Source: JANPBY01 sp963851405
GTDB lineage: Bacteria; Actinomycetota; Actinomycetes; DATJPE01
NCBI GenBank assembly: GCA_963851405.1
Contig: CAWKPB010000001.1
Location: 1 to 64,000, forward strand
Length of the DNA stretch: 64,000 nt
Direction: 5' to 3'
Position numbers and translations under genes: made by a program. The notes under the pieces were generated by a model. That model had not been told where the DNA came from and ran no database searches. It saw nothing but the letters and a program-made list of their open reading frames with translations. Positions 36,991 through 46,076 of this stretch are shown piece after piece (position 1 is the first letter of the stretch; each line of letters starts with the position of its first letter).

Positions 36991-37032
36991 GCTGGAAGAT
37001 GCGCGCAGTCAACAGGTAGGCACTTCGGGGCG

Positions 37033-37314
37033 TTACGAAGCCGAACCCAACTCGGCATCGAGCCGGTCGGGCCAGTCGTCGTCTGCGAGGCCGCCGCGAA
37101 CAAGGACATCTCGCCAGTCGACAGAGCAGAGGGCAAGCGAGTCATCGAATCGTGCGCGATCGCCCCTGGCCCAGAGGACGACCGCGGCCTGGACTCGCTC
37201 TCCCTCGCCTACCTTGGCGAGTCGGTGGATCGAGTCGCTGGCGCTCCCAGGTTCCGGGAAGTCGCGCCGGACTCGGTCAGCCAGCCGAGCAGTCACGTCG
37301 TTCACGCGGAGCAT
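37033..37314 (-). CDS. Small conserved hypothetical protein
   Basis: 93-aa acidic, soluble protein (DVTARLADRVRRDFPEPGSASDSI, ERVQAAVVLWARGDRARF, DWRDVLVRGGLADDDWPDRLDAEL). The sequence looks like a genuine, mostly helical protein of a family common in actinobacteria without known function. ATG 37314 starts the conserved part; the frame is open further to 37659 but that region is antisense to the next gene. It is divergent from the MerB-like gene, 66 bases apart. Confidence 0.6.
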   Translation of the reverse strand: MLRVNDVTARLADRVRRDFPEPGSASDSIHRLAKVGEGERVQAAVVLWARGDRARFDDSLALCSVDWRDVLVRGGLADDDWPDRLDAELGSAS

Positions 37315-37380
37315 CCTGCCTTGCCGGTCGAAGCGAGCGCGATCGGCACTTCGGCGCGACCCTCTGGGTACGGTGCGCGC

Positions 37381-38040
37381 ATGGATCTGGAGGACCTTCG
37401 GCTGGCGGTGTACGGCTCTTTCGCTCGTGAGGGATGCGCCCCGACTGCCGCCGATCTGATGGCGCAGTTCGACGCGTCCGCCGACGATGTCCGCGGTGGG
37501 CTCCGCGAGTTGGCGGCTGCGCGCCATCTGGCGCTTGACGCCGAGGGCAACATCGCGATGGCGCACCCGTTCTCCTCTGTGCCGCTTGGTTTCTCCGTCA
37601 TGGGAGCGTCGACGCTCTGGTGGGGTGGCTGCGCGTGGGACTCGTTCGCACTCGCACATCTGCTGCCTTGGGAGACGTCGCTACTTGTCGCCACGACCTG
37701 CCCCTTCTGCTCTGCACCGAACGCCTGGAACGTGACGCGCGACGCCCCTCCGCCCGGCGAACAGGTCGCGCACTTCCTGATTCCGGCGGCGCACATGTGG
37801 GACGACGTGGTCCACACCTGTGGCCACCAGCGCCTTTTTTGCAGCGAGGGCTGCGTCGAGGGCTGGCTCCGCCGTGAGGGGCACGAGCGGGGATACGTGA
37901 TGGATCTGACCACGCTGTGGCGGCTCGCTTCCGACTGGTACACCGGGCGGCTGGACCGAGGCTACGTCCGGCGTGAGCCGTCGGAGGCGGCCGACTACAT
38001 GCGCAGCGTCGGGCTCTCGGGCACGTTCTGGGGTACATGA
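37381..38040 (+). CDS. Organomercurial lyase (MerB)-like protein
   Basis: 219-aa protein with an N-terminal winged-helix-like region (about 1-60) and an alkylmercury lyase-type C-terminal domain. The MerB catalytic pair is matched by C84 and D87 in GGCAWDSFALAHLL, and a third cysteine by C147 in VVHTCGHQRLFC. Extra cysteines (C107, C110, C154, C158) suggest a metal site. MerB cleaves carbon-mercury bonds, but no merA, merR or transporter is nearby, so mercury detoxification is not established. Confidence 0.7.
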   Translation: MDLEDLRLAVYGSFAREGCAPTAADLMAQFDASADDVRGGLRELAAARHLALDAEGNIAMAHPFSSVPLGFSVMGASTLWWGGCAWDSFALAHLLPWETSLLVATTCPFCSAPNAWNVTRDAPPPGEQVAHFLIPAAHMWDDVVHTCGHQRLFCSEGCVEGWLRREGHERGYVMDLTTLWRLASDWYTGRLDRGYVRREPSEAADYMRSVGLSGTFWGT

Positions 38041-38161
38041 CAGAGGCCCCGACCTCGTGTCCCGTGACCGATGCCTCATGCCGGTTCGCCAGTCAGAAGG
38101 CGATGCAGAACGGCACTCCGCGTGCACATGGCTGCGCACGCCCTCAGCTGATCGCTGCTGG

Positions 38162-38536
38162 TCAGCCACCAAAGTCCAGCACCAGCTCTGGCAGGGACAT
38201 CCCGGCGGTGAGATCGATACCGTGCACGGCCAGGAGGTGCTCGCGGAACCAGACGTCGAAGGGCGCCTGGGACGTCGCGAGGCCGAGCATGGCGGTGGGC
38301 AGGTCGGCTGATTCGATGAGGACGACGGCGACGTCTCCGGCCGGTGTGCCCTGGATCCAGACCGACTCGCGGGTGATGCCGTGGCGCCGGCGGGAGGTGG
38401 CATGTTCCTCGCTGCGCTCGCCGCTCCAGCAGGCGAGCATCTGCTCGCGATCCGACGACGTCATCTCGGATAGCAGCGGTGCGGCGAAGCACAGGGTCTG
38501 GGTGGCGAGGTCGGTGCGGTTGAAGTCGATTGTCAT
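38162..38536 (-). CDS. Hypothetical protein divergent from a LuxR regulator
   Basis: 124-aa protein starting MTIDFNRTDLATQTLCFAAPLLSEM, with a short alpha/beta sequence (ESVWIQGTPAGDVAVVLIES, PFDVWFREHLLAVHGIDL). The pattern resembles small ferredoxin-like proteins often found beside LuxR-type regulators in actinobacteria; I do not recognise a function. It faces away from the LuxR gene with a palindrome between the two, so it is a likely target. Confidence 0.6.
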   Translation of the reverse strand: MTIDFNRTDLATQTLCFAAPLLSEMTSSDREQMLACWSGERSEEHATSRRRHGITRESVWIQGTPAGDVAVVLIESADLPTAMLGLATSQAPFDVWFREHLLAVHGIDLTAGMSLPELVLDFGG

Positions 38537-38611
38537 TGCGGTGCCCTTCTGGGGGGTGTGCGGGCCGGGGGTTCGGCGCCGGTCACACCATCCGCCATCG
38601 GAATGGGCAGC

Positions 38612-38634
38612 AGATCCCCGCTGGTCTGGGATCT
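38612..38634. promoter_or_regulatory. Palindromic candidate operator between divergent genes
   Basis: AGATCCC (38612-38618) and GGGATCT (38628-38634) form a perfect 7-bp inverted repeat with a 9-base spacer, 76 bases from the small gene start and 50 bases from the LuxR start. Dimeric LuxR-type regulators bind sites of this form; the match to this regulator is inferred from position only. Confidence 0.45.
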
Positions 38635-38683
38635 TTCGTGCATGTGAGCACCTGCTCGCGGCCGGAGGGGCCACCATGACGTC

Positions 38684-39946
38684 GTGGAGAGTTGGAGTGG
38701 GGACCGCCTCGTCGCTGAGGTCGAGCGCCTTGGCGCGCGTGGCCTGCCCTACGGCGAGTTGCACGCGGAGCTGGCGGCCCGGATCCGCCGGGTGCTATCT
38801 GTGGACGCGTTCTGCTGGCACGGACTTGACCCCGACACGCGCCTGCTCACGACGGCGAACCCGGTCGAACTGATGACGGGTGGCTTTCTCACCCAGGAGA
38901 CCGAGGCTCAGGCGGCGAACGCGGTCGTCACCAGCGAGTACATGCGCGAGGACGTGAACACGTTCGCGTCCCTCGCGACCCGGCGCTCGCCGGTCGGGAT
39001 TCTCAGCGAGACGACCCGAGGCCGACCCGAGCGCAGTGCCCGCTACGTCGAGTACCTCCTGCCCATCGGCACCCCGCACGAGATGCGTGCCGCCATGGTC
39101 ACCCGCGGTCGCGCCTGGGGGTGCGTGGTTCTGCACCGCACGGAGATGACGGGCGACTTCAGCCCCCAGGAGGCACGACTTCTAGCTCGCCTCTCCCGCC
39201 CGGTCGCTGAGGCTTTGCGCAGTTCCTACCGCGTCGACGCCGCTCGACGCGCTGATGAGGATCGTGCACCGGGTCTGCTCGTGCTCGATGCGCATGACGA
39301 AGTCGAGCTCACGACTCCCCCAGCCGTGGTGCTCCTATCGTTGCTGGCGCGAGAAGACCCCGCCCACCGCAGCGTCCCACCGGCGGCGCTAGCCCTTGCC
39401 GCGGAGGTGCGTAGCCAAGGCAGGGCCGGGAGGTCGGCACCGCCTCTGCACATCCCAACCTCATCCGGCTGGCTGACCATGTACGGATCGTTGCCCGACG
39501 GCGCCAGCGGCGGACGAGTAGCGATCGTGGTGCAACGAGCCGACGCGGAGTACTCGGTCCCCATGCGCCTCGAGGCCTTCGGACTGACAGCACGCGAGCG
39601 GGAAGTCGCGGCCTTCATCGCCCGCGGACTCGACACCGCGGCGATCGCCGAGCACCTCGTCATCTCGCCCTGGACCGTCCAGGACCACCTGAAAGCCGTC
39701 TTCGCGAAGACGCAAACCCGTTCTCGGCGTGAACTGCTCTCCCAGGTCTTCTTCCACGACCAACTACCCGGGATCGTCGCCCACGACCCCCTGAACGCCG
39801 GCGGCCATCTCCAGCAGCCGCAAGAGCCCGCGGGTCGTCAGGTCGCTCCCTCGGACGACCTGACGACGGCCAGACCACCTAATCAAACGCCTGAGCCACC
39901 AAACCCCTCCCCGATCCCATCCACGCCAGCCGAGGTCGCTCCCTGA
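38684..39946 (+). CDS. LuxR-family transcriptional regulator with GAF-like sensor
   Basis: 420-aa regulator. The N-terminal 190 residues resemble a GAF-type sensor (VDAFCWHGLDPDTRLLTTANP, YVEYLLPIGTPHEMRAAMVT), and the C-terminal LuxR helix-turn-helix is LTAREREVAAFIARGLDTAAIAEHLVISP followed by TVQDHLKAVFAKTQTRSRREL. A Pro-rich tail of about 40 residues follows. Start GTG 38684 is in the coding frame; an ATG 8 bases upstream with a better-placed GGAGGGG is in another frame, so the start is slightly uncertain. Ligand unknown. Confidence 0.82.
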   Translation: MESWSGDRLVAEVERLGARGLPYGELHAELAARIRRVLSVDAFCWHGLDPDTRLLTTANPVELMTGGFLTQETEAQAANAVVTSEYMREDVNTFASLATRRSPVGILSETTRGRPERSARYVEYLLPIGTPHEMRAAMVTRGRAWGCVVLHRTEMTGDFSPQEARLLARLSRPVAEALRSSYRVDAARRADEDRAPGLLVLDAHDEVELTTPPAVVLLSLLAREDPAHRSVPPAALALAAEVRSQGRAGRSAPPLHIPTSSGWLTMYGSLPDGASGGRVAIVVQRADAEYSVPMRLEAFGLTAREREVAAFIARGLDTAAIAEHLVISPWTVQDHLKAVFAKTQTRSRRELLSQVFFHDQLPGIVAHDPLNAGGHLQQPQEPAGRQVAPSDDLTTARPPNQTPEPPNPSPIPSTPAEVAP

Positions 39947-40049
39947 CTCGAAGCGAGGTGATGCCGAACGGCACTTAGCGGCGGTCGCCAGGCTCGGTCG
40001 AGATTGCGCATCGAGGGCGGCAGCCCGACTCCGCACTATCGTCGCACCT

Positions 40050-40619
40050 ATGGCCGTAGCCCAGAGTTCCGCCTCGCGACGCTGGGGAATCCTGAGTGGA
40101 TCTGCGCTCCTGATCGGCGCGGCCCTCATCGCCGTCAAGTGCGTCACCATCCTGATCACCGGAGATCAGCCCCCGTTGCTGTTCGAGATTTCCCCGATGT
40201 TCCTGGGGCTCGGAGTTCTTCTACTCGCTCCCGCGCTCGACCTCGAGGGGAGCAAGAGGTGGATCGTGTCCGCATTGGGGCTGACGTCCTTGATCGTAGG
40301 CGTTGTGGCAGCAGTCACCGAGTTTGCAGGCGAGGTCTTCGGTCCTGCGATCGCCACGGCAACGCTGGCTGCCATCGGTGGCGCGGTCGTCAGCGGCTGG
40401 CACCCTCGAGGCGACTCTCGCAAGCGAGCACTTCTGCTAGTCGGACTTGCGGCAGTTCCTGCGATGGTTCTCGGCGGCTTGCTCTCCGAGATCAATGAAC
40501 GTCTGCTGGAGATCGGATTGCTGGGATACGCAGCCGTGTGGGGCCACGCGGGCTTCGGGCTGGTTGAGGGCAAAGGGATGCCACACGACACGCATTCGCA
40601 ATCGTGCGACGCTGGATAA
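40050..40619 (+). CDS. Hypothetical multi-pass membrane protein
   Basis: 189-aa hydrophobic protein with about five transmembrane helices (ILSGSALLIGAALIAVKCVTI, MFLGLGVLLLAPALDL, VSALGLTSLIVGVVAAVTEF, ALLLVGLAAVPAMVLGGL, LGYAAVWGHAGFGLV) and short loops. I do not recognise the family. It follows the LuxR gene by about 100 bases on the same strand. Confidence 0.6.
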   Translation: MAVAQSSASRRWGILSGSALLIGAALIAVKCVTILITGDQPPLLFEISPMFLGLGVLLLAPALDLEGSKRWIVSALGLTSLIVGVVAAVTEFAGEVFGPAIATATLAAIGGAVVSGWHPRGDSRKRALLLVGLAAVPAMVLGGLLSEINERLLEIGLLGYAAVWGHAGFGLVEGKGMPHDTHSQSCDAG

Positions 40620-40772
40620 CCGGAACTCGGCCCTTGACGAGCGCGAATGCCGGATTGGCCAACTCGGAGGCGAGCGCGATCAGGCACATCTGGGCGCCTT
40701 GACCCGTGCGCCGATGTGGGTCCATCTTGGGACCATTCATCCGCTGCGGTCACGATGAGGTGACTTGGCTCA

Positions 40773-41456
40773 ATGGACCGTGACGACGCCGCCTACGCGG
40801 GCCAACGTGAGTACACCCCGCTCTTCCTCACGGTCTACGACTCGCTGATCCTCGGCTTCTTCGCGCCAGTCGTGTGGCGGTGCCCGGCGACTCGACTCGT
40901 GGAGGAGTACCGGCGGCACCTCGGCCACCGGCACCTCGATGTGGGTCCTGGTACTGGATACTTCCTGGCACGAGCCGACATCCCTGACGGCAGCCCGATC
41001 ACTCTTCTCGACCCGAACCCCCACGTGCTTGCCCATGCATCGCGAAGGTTGCAGCTGCTGGACGTCACCACCGTTGAGGCCGACGTCGGCAAGCCACTGC
41101 CCGTCCACGGGCCGTTCGACTCTGCCGCGCTGTCTGGCGTGCTCCATTGCCTGCCAGGACCGCTCCCACGCAAGGCTGCTGCCGTCGCCAACGTGGCCGC
41201 CGTCCTCGCTCCTACCGGAGTCCTGTTCGGCGCATCGATCCTCGGCGACCCAGGGCACAACACGCGCTTGGCGCGCAGCGTCCTCAAGGGCACCAATCGG
41301 CGAGGGACCTTCGACAACCTCGGTGACACCCGAGAGGGCCTCCTCGAGATCCTCGAAGCCTCGTTCGAGCAGGTGGAGGTCGAGATCCTCGGCTCGATGG
41401 CCATATTCGCCGCCACGAATCCGCGCACGAACCAGTCGACCGGCGGGACTCCCTGA
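40773..41456 (+). CDS. Class I SAM-dependent methyltransferase
   Basis: 227-aa methyltransferase of the UbiE/Coq5-like group: YTPLFLTVYDSLILGFF at the N-terminus, SAM motif I HLDVGPGTGYFLARA, acidic motif ITLLDPNPHVLAHASRRL, and SAALSGVLHCLPGPL. Substrate unknown. About 150 bases before it hold no gene; a short imperfect GGTCC/GGACC hairpin is there. It is convergent with the following membrane-protein gene. Confidence 0.78.
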   Translation: MDRDDAAYAGQREYTPLFLTVYDSLILGFFAPVVWRCPATRLVEEYRRHLGHRHLDVGPGTGYFLARADIPDGSPITLLDPNPHVLAHASRRLQLLDVTTVEADVGKPLPVHGPFDSAALSGVLHCLPGPLPRKAAAVANVAAVLAPTGVLFGASILGDPGHNTRLARSVLKGTNRRGTFDNLGDTREGLLEILEASFEQVEVEILGSMAIFAATNPRTNQSTGGTP

Positions 41457-41475
41457 CTGCCCCGATGACAAGAGC

Positions 41476-42015
41476 TCAGTCGTTCTTCGCGAGAACGTTG
41501 CGCACAGGCAAAGCGACGAGCGCCGCTACACACCACGAGAGAAACACGAGGAACCCACCCCCGGCTTCGAAGAAGACGAGTCCGAGCAAGGTACCTGCGG
41601 GAACCAACGCCCGGAAGCGCCCAGCGCCACGCATGTTGCGAGCCATCACGAGTGTCAACGCGATTAGTCCGGCGGCGTAGACCAGGGAGCCCAGAACGAA
41701 CGGCCAGAACGCGCCGGACCGCCCCAAGCCGTCCTCGATAAGACTTGCCACCCTCGCGACGGTCGCACCTACGGCAGGAACGAACGAAGTCCGATAAGTC
41801 GTCCTGTCCTCCGTTAGTCCGGCGTACACGGGCAGCGCAGTCGCCAGGAAGACCAACGCGACACTGAAACCGACAACAGCCAACCAGTCGCTAAGGGTCA
41901 CCGGGGTCTGGTAATCGACTGAGCCAACCTGTCTCCACCGAAGGAAGAACATCACGCCAACGGACAAGAACAGTGCCGCTTGCCCGACCGCGTAGAACCT
42001 GGCGGTCAATCCCAT
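41476..42015 (-). CDS. Hypothetical multi-pass membrane protein
   Basis: 179-aa protein with five to six hydrophobic helices (FYAVGQAALFLSVGVMFFL, WLAVVGFSVALVFLATALPV, FWPFVLGSLVYAAGLIALTL, ALVPAGTLLGLVFFEAGGGF). No recognised domain. Divergent from the alpha/beta hydrolase with a 75-base gap. Confidence 0.6.
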   Translation of the reverse strand: MGLTARFYAVGQAALFLSVGVMFFLRWRQVGSVDYQTPVTLSDWLAVVGFSVALVFLATALPVYAGLTEDRTTYRTSFVPAVGATVARVASLIEDGLGRSGAFWPFVLGSLVYAAGLIALTLVMARNMRGAGRFRALVPAGTLLGLVFFEAGGGFLVFLSWCVAALVALPVRNVLAKND

Positions 42016-42090
42016 CCAAGCGATACTGCCGGATCTTGGTCAGGCCCGGTGCCACCTAACGGCTTGGCGCGTGGGGGGATTGACACTTCG

Positions 42091-43071
42091 ATGCGAGTCG
42101 CGGCAGTGACCGATTCACGCCCTCGCTCGTCTCCGATGCGTGATGCTATGCGGGTGACAGGCGCGTTTGACGGCTGGGTCGAAGCGGCGGACGGTACGAG
42201 ACTGGCGTATCGCGACCACGGAGGTTCGGGCCGCTCCATAGTCTTGCTGCACGGCGGCGGCGCAAATCTGGTCTCGATGGACCAATTCGCCCAACGCCTT
42301 GGAGCGAATCGCCGTGCGGTCGCTATCGACATTCGTTGTTGTGGGCTGTCCGACGATGCGCCGCACTTCCGCCTCGAAGACGCAGCGGCAGACGTGAACG
42401 CGGTCGTGGAGCAGCTTGACCTCGGACCCGTGGATCTTGTGGGGCATTCGATGGGGGGTTTCGTCGCCGGTTGGTACGGAAGCGCCCACCCGGATGCTCG
42501 CGTGGTGAGTATCGACGGCTTCGGTCCCGGTGCCGTGAGCCTGGGTTCCGAAATGGATCGAGCTGAGTTCGAGTTCTTTCAGACCTCCATGAAAGCGTCG
42601 TTCTTTGAGATGACGGGCGCGCCCGAATCCGGGGACCGTACATGGCGAGACCAGCAAGTTGATCTGCTCGCCGAGGTCATCTATCCGAGCATCGGATACA
42701 CGGCGCCCAACGGCAGGGAGATGGCCCAGCGCAATTTCGTCGAACAGGATCCGGAGCGTTTTGAGCGCCGTCCGCCTCGCCACCTGTTTGCGGACGCGTT
42801 CAGGGATGACGGCGAACTGGATGTTCTGCGCATGTACCGCGACGTGCGGTGCCCCACGCTCATCATCCGCTGCGACCAGTCCGGCGCTCCACCCGTGCTC
42901 GACCTCGAGCTTGACCGACTCTCTGCTGCAAACAGATTCGTTCACGTGCTGCACCTGCCGTTGACCCACCTCGCACCTGCATGGGACGCGCTAGATGTCG
43001 TCGTGTCCGCCATCGAGCGCTTCTTCGAGGATCGAAACCAGGAGTCTCTCAGCGATGCGGAGACGAACTAG
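42091..43071 (+). CDS. Alpha/beta hydrolase
   Basis: About 326-aa alpha/beta-hydrolase-fold protein. Signatures: RSIVLLHGGGANLVSMDQFAQRL (oxyanion-hole region), the nucleophile elbow GHSMGG, and a C-terminal HLPLTHLAP that could carry the catalytic His. The Asp is probably in CPTLIIRCDQSGAPP. It may be an esterase, epoxide hydrolase or C-C hydrolase; sequence does not decide. ATG 42091 is preceded by a GGGGGGA tract; ATG 42136 or 42148 are alternatives. Confidence 0.8.
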   Translation: MRVAAVTDSRPRSSPMRDAMRVTGAFDGWVEAADGTRLAYRDHGGSGRSIVLLHGGGANLVSMDQFAQRLGANRRAVAIDIRCCGLSDDAPHFRLEDAAADVNAVVEQLDLGPVDLVGHSMGGFVAGWYGSAHPDARVVSIDGFGPGAVSLGSEMDRAEFEFFQTSMKASFFEMTGAPESGDRTWRDQQVDLLAEVIYPSIGYTAPNGREMAQRNFVEQDPERFERRPPRHLFADAFRDDGELDVLRMYRDVRCPTLIIRCDQSGAPPVLDLELDRLSAANRFVHVLHLPLTHLAPAWDALDVVVSAIERFFEDRNQESLSDAETN

Positions 43072-43146
43072 TGCACCGCGAACGCGGCCAACCGCGCCCG
43101 ACTGCCCGAAGGAAGCCGACGCCCCGAAGCCGGCGCCCCAGCGGCC

Positions 43147-45327
43147 TCAACTCCGGGCAACACCCCGCAGGACGACGGTGTCGCTGACCTTCTTGCGCGC
43201 CATGGACGACGCGGTGATGCGGGCCGAGCGAGCCGATCCCGATTGAGCCGACGCAGTGCGGACCAGAGTCACGCGCAGCACCACGGCGTCCCCGGGATGC
43301 GAGCCCGGTCACCTTGAGCTTGCCCGCACGAACCTTGCGCGTGACGTCCCGGCCGTCGAGGCGGTAGGTAGCCCGGAACTTCTTGCCGATACCGCCGGCG
43401 GTCCACCCGGACACCGTCGGTGCGGACCCCGGCGTTAACGACCCGGACCTTGACGCTTCGTGACCGCGTCGCGCTTACACCTTACGGTGAGGCAGCAGTT
43501 GCTTCGTGCCGAACTTTCGCCGCCCCGTGCCAGGAGCCGCCCGCGGTACGCGCTGCCGCGTCCGGCCGGTAGGCGCCGGAGACGACGGTGTACGTCGCGG
43601 TGCGAGTCGTCGAGTTGCCCGCACCGTCGGTCGCCGTCACCACGACCGTGTGCTCACCGACGTCGCGCGTGTCGAGCGACGGCGCCGGCCGCCGTGGTGG
43701 CCGGTGCAGGTGCGTCAGGCCAGAGCCGCCACGGTCGCTGCACGCGAAGTGCGGCACGAGCCACGTCGTCCTGGAGGTACGTCGCGCCGTCGATGCTCGA
43801 GCCGAGCGTGACCACCGGCTCGATCGCGTCGGGAACGTCGGCCAGCGCCGCTCGATAGGTGAAGTACTGTCGGCTCGCTCGCGCGCTGGAGTTAGTCCCA
43901 GAGCAGGCTGCCGGTCGGGCTCACCTCGCTGGCCACCGCGTCGGTGGCGGAGGCCCACCCGATCAGGGTGTTGCCGTTCGCGAGGCGCTCCGCCGAGCCT
44001 GCGAAGATGGCGTAGCGCGAGAGAACCTCGTAGTTCCACACCATGGTCGCGGTGCCCGCCTGCGCGTCGATGGCCCACTCCGTGACGCGGGAGGGCACGC
44101 GGTCGACGAGCGCGCCGGTCGGGTCGGCCGGGTCGATGCACAGCGGCGCCTCGCTCCATGCGCCGTTGTCGAAGACGAGGATGTGGCCGTTCGCCAGCTG
44201 GCTCGCGGTGTGCTGCGCGCACGGGCCGCCGTCGGGCTGGCCGTCGAGGTCGGTGAACGCGAAGTCGCTCTGGCGACCGCCGAGCCGCCAGACCACGTCG
44301 CCACGAGCGAAACCGTCGTGTGCGGTCCTGGCGATCTTGAACACCGAGCTCAGGTGGCGGAACGACACGAGCAGGTCGCCGTCGTCCATCACCTGGATGG
44401 AGTTGATGTGCGCGTAGTCGGCCGGGGAATTGCGGCGTGCCGAGCGAGCACGTCTCGGCGTCGACGTCGACGTGATCGGCGCTGTTCCACTCGAACAGGA
44501 CGTGCCCCGGCCGAGAGATCTGTTGCACCGATCGGTCAGACGACGTCGCTGCCGTCGCCGGGTGGGTTCGTAGGCCAGCAGGTAGCGGCTACCGTCGGGG
44601 CGCAGCAGCGACGTCATGCCCGTCGGTGTCAACCAGACCAACCGTGCGGTGCACGCCGACCTCGTTGAACTTCTCGTCGAGCTCGACCAGGTCGACCCCG
44701 GTGCGTCCGGGCTCCGCGGTGGTGCGGCCGACCGAGTAATGGCCGCCCAGGAGGGCTTGAGGTCCATCGAGTCGGTCCGGATGCACCATCACCGGGACGC
44801 CAGTTCGGTCGACTGCCGTCTCGAAGAACGGTGAGCTCAGTCCACAAACCAAGAGTCAGCATGACCTTTCCCGATCCAACGCGCCCGGTCGGCAGCAGGC
44901 AAGTCCAGGGACGATAAGAGCGCGGGAACTTGGCCGGCAGATAGATGAACGAGTGCCGCGCCGTGCCGGCGGTCGACGATGAACACGGCGATCTCATCAC
45001 CCTCAGACAGCCCCGTCACCGTCGTCTTCGAGCCGCGAGCAACGCACCGTTGACGAAAATTCGGCCTGTGGGGTCACTCGTCTTGGCAGTCACCTTGACC
45101 CTGCCATCGGTGGCGCCAGTCGTCGTGATGCCGTAGCGACCGACTGCGGGATCAAAGCGTGGGTAGGACGCAACGCCTGCCCCGCCCATCTTCACGCTGT
45201 GAGTAGGCGTCGCGGCGGCCGGCGCGACCACGCCCGCCTCTGCACCCGAGACGCCGGACAGCAGCGCAATCGAGGTGAGCAAGACGGCCGAACTGAGGGC
45301 TGCTGCCCGGAATCTTGGAGGCATCAC
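43147..45327 (-). pseudogene. Secreted arylsulfotransferase-like protein with Ig-like C-terminus, broken by many frameshifts
   Basis: Reading across frames on the minus strand rebuilds one protein of about 725 aa: a signal peptide (LSSAVLLTSIALLSGVSGAEA), an N-terminal beta domain, and an arylsulfotransferase (ASST) propeller (VDLVELDEKFNEV, VGLVDTDGHDV, RPDGSRYLLAYEP, VLFEWNSADHVDV, DYAHINSIQVMDDGDLLVSF, GDVVWRLGGRQSDF). An Ig/HYR-like repeat (EPVVTLGSSIDGATY, GEHTVVVTATDGAGNS) and a second beta domain end at TGA 43147. At least nine frame changes occur, yet conserved blocks are intact, so either a local assembly fault or very recent decay. ASST enzymes transfer sulfate between phenols. Confidence 0.75.
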
Positions 45328-45515
45328 CCCGGCATGCTACGTCCTGACCCGTCAGTGACCCGGACACCGAAGACATTGTCTTGAATCCGTACCCAGGCTG
45401 ATCGGCGCGACTCGCGACATATGTTGCCGATGCGTGCTGGGCGAAGGGCCCGCCGCTTCGGATGGACGTGCCGCGGATAGGCAGACTGCCGTGGCCCATG
45501 GCAGGGTGCAGGTGC

Positions 45516-45986
45516 ATGGACCTGGGCACGATCCACCTAACTTTCGCCCTGGTCGCGCTGGCGAGTGGTGCCTGGATCGTTTCCCGACGCAAGGGCGACA
45601 CCGCGCATCGTCGGCTGGGCTGGGTGTTTGTGGGGGCGATGGTCGGTGTCAATGCCACCGCGCTGTTCATCTACGACCTTACGGGCGAGTTCGGCCCCTT
45701 CCATGTCTTGGCTGTCATCAGCCTCATCAGCGTTATCTTCGGCGTCGCGCATGTCCGCTTGCGGCGCCCAGCCCGAGGTTGGCGGGAAATGCATGCCACG
45801 TGGATGGCCTGGTCGTACGTCGGACTGCTAGCAGCAACGGCCGCCGAGACAGCCACCCGCCTCCTGGATGTGCCCTTTTGGTGGATGGTGCTCGTGGCGA
45901 GCGGAGGGGTCATCGCGGTCGGCGGTCTAGTCATCGCCCGCGCGATGCCGCAGACGCTGGCCAGGTCGGACAACCAAGGGGCGTAG
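45516..45986 (+). CDS. DUF2306 family membrane protein
   Basis: 156-aa protein with four transmembrane helices and the DUF2306 pattern: IHLTFALVALASGAWIV, AHRRLGWVFVGAMVGVNATA, FGPFHVLAVISLISVIFG and EMHATWMAWSYVGLLAA, with His residues at helix ends that could bind a metal or heme. Function unknown. ATG 45516 begins the first helix; the frame is open from 45462. The upstream 190 bases separate it from the divergent arylsulfotransferase remnant. Confidence 0.72.
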   Translation: MDLGTIHLTFALVALASGAWIVSRRKGDTAHRRLGWVFVGAMVGVNATALFIYDLTGEFGPFHVLAVISLISVIFGVAHVRLRRPARGWREMHATWMAWSYVGLLAATAAETATRLLDVPFWWMVLVASGGVIAVGGLVIARAMPQTLARSDNQGA

Positions 45987-46076
45987 TCCCAGCGCGAGCT
46001 CGCCCCAACTTCGATTCCCATGCCGAGTTGGCCTGCCTCCGAGGCGGATTGGGTTCAGCAATGAGAGCTCCGTCAC

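Noticed and set aside
40690..40750. GGTCC/GGACC hairpin before the methyltransferase gene
   Set aside because: Short, imperfect and not conserved by any visible criterion; could be chance.
45370..45382. Inverted repeat AAGAC-ATT-GTCTT upstream of the DUF2306 gene
   Set aside because: Only 5-bp arms; expected by chance in 64 kb and no regulator gene adjoins it.
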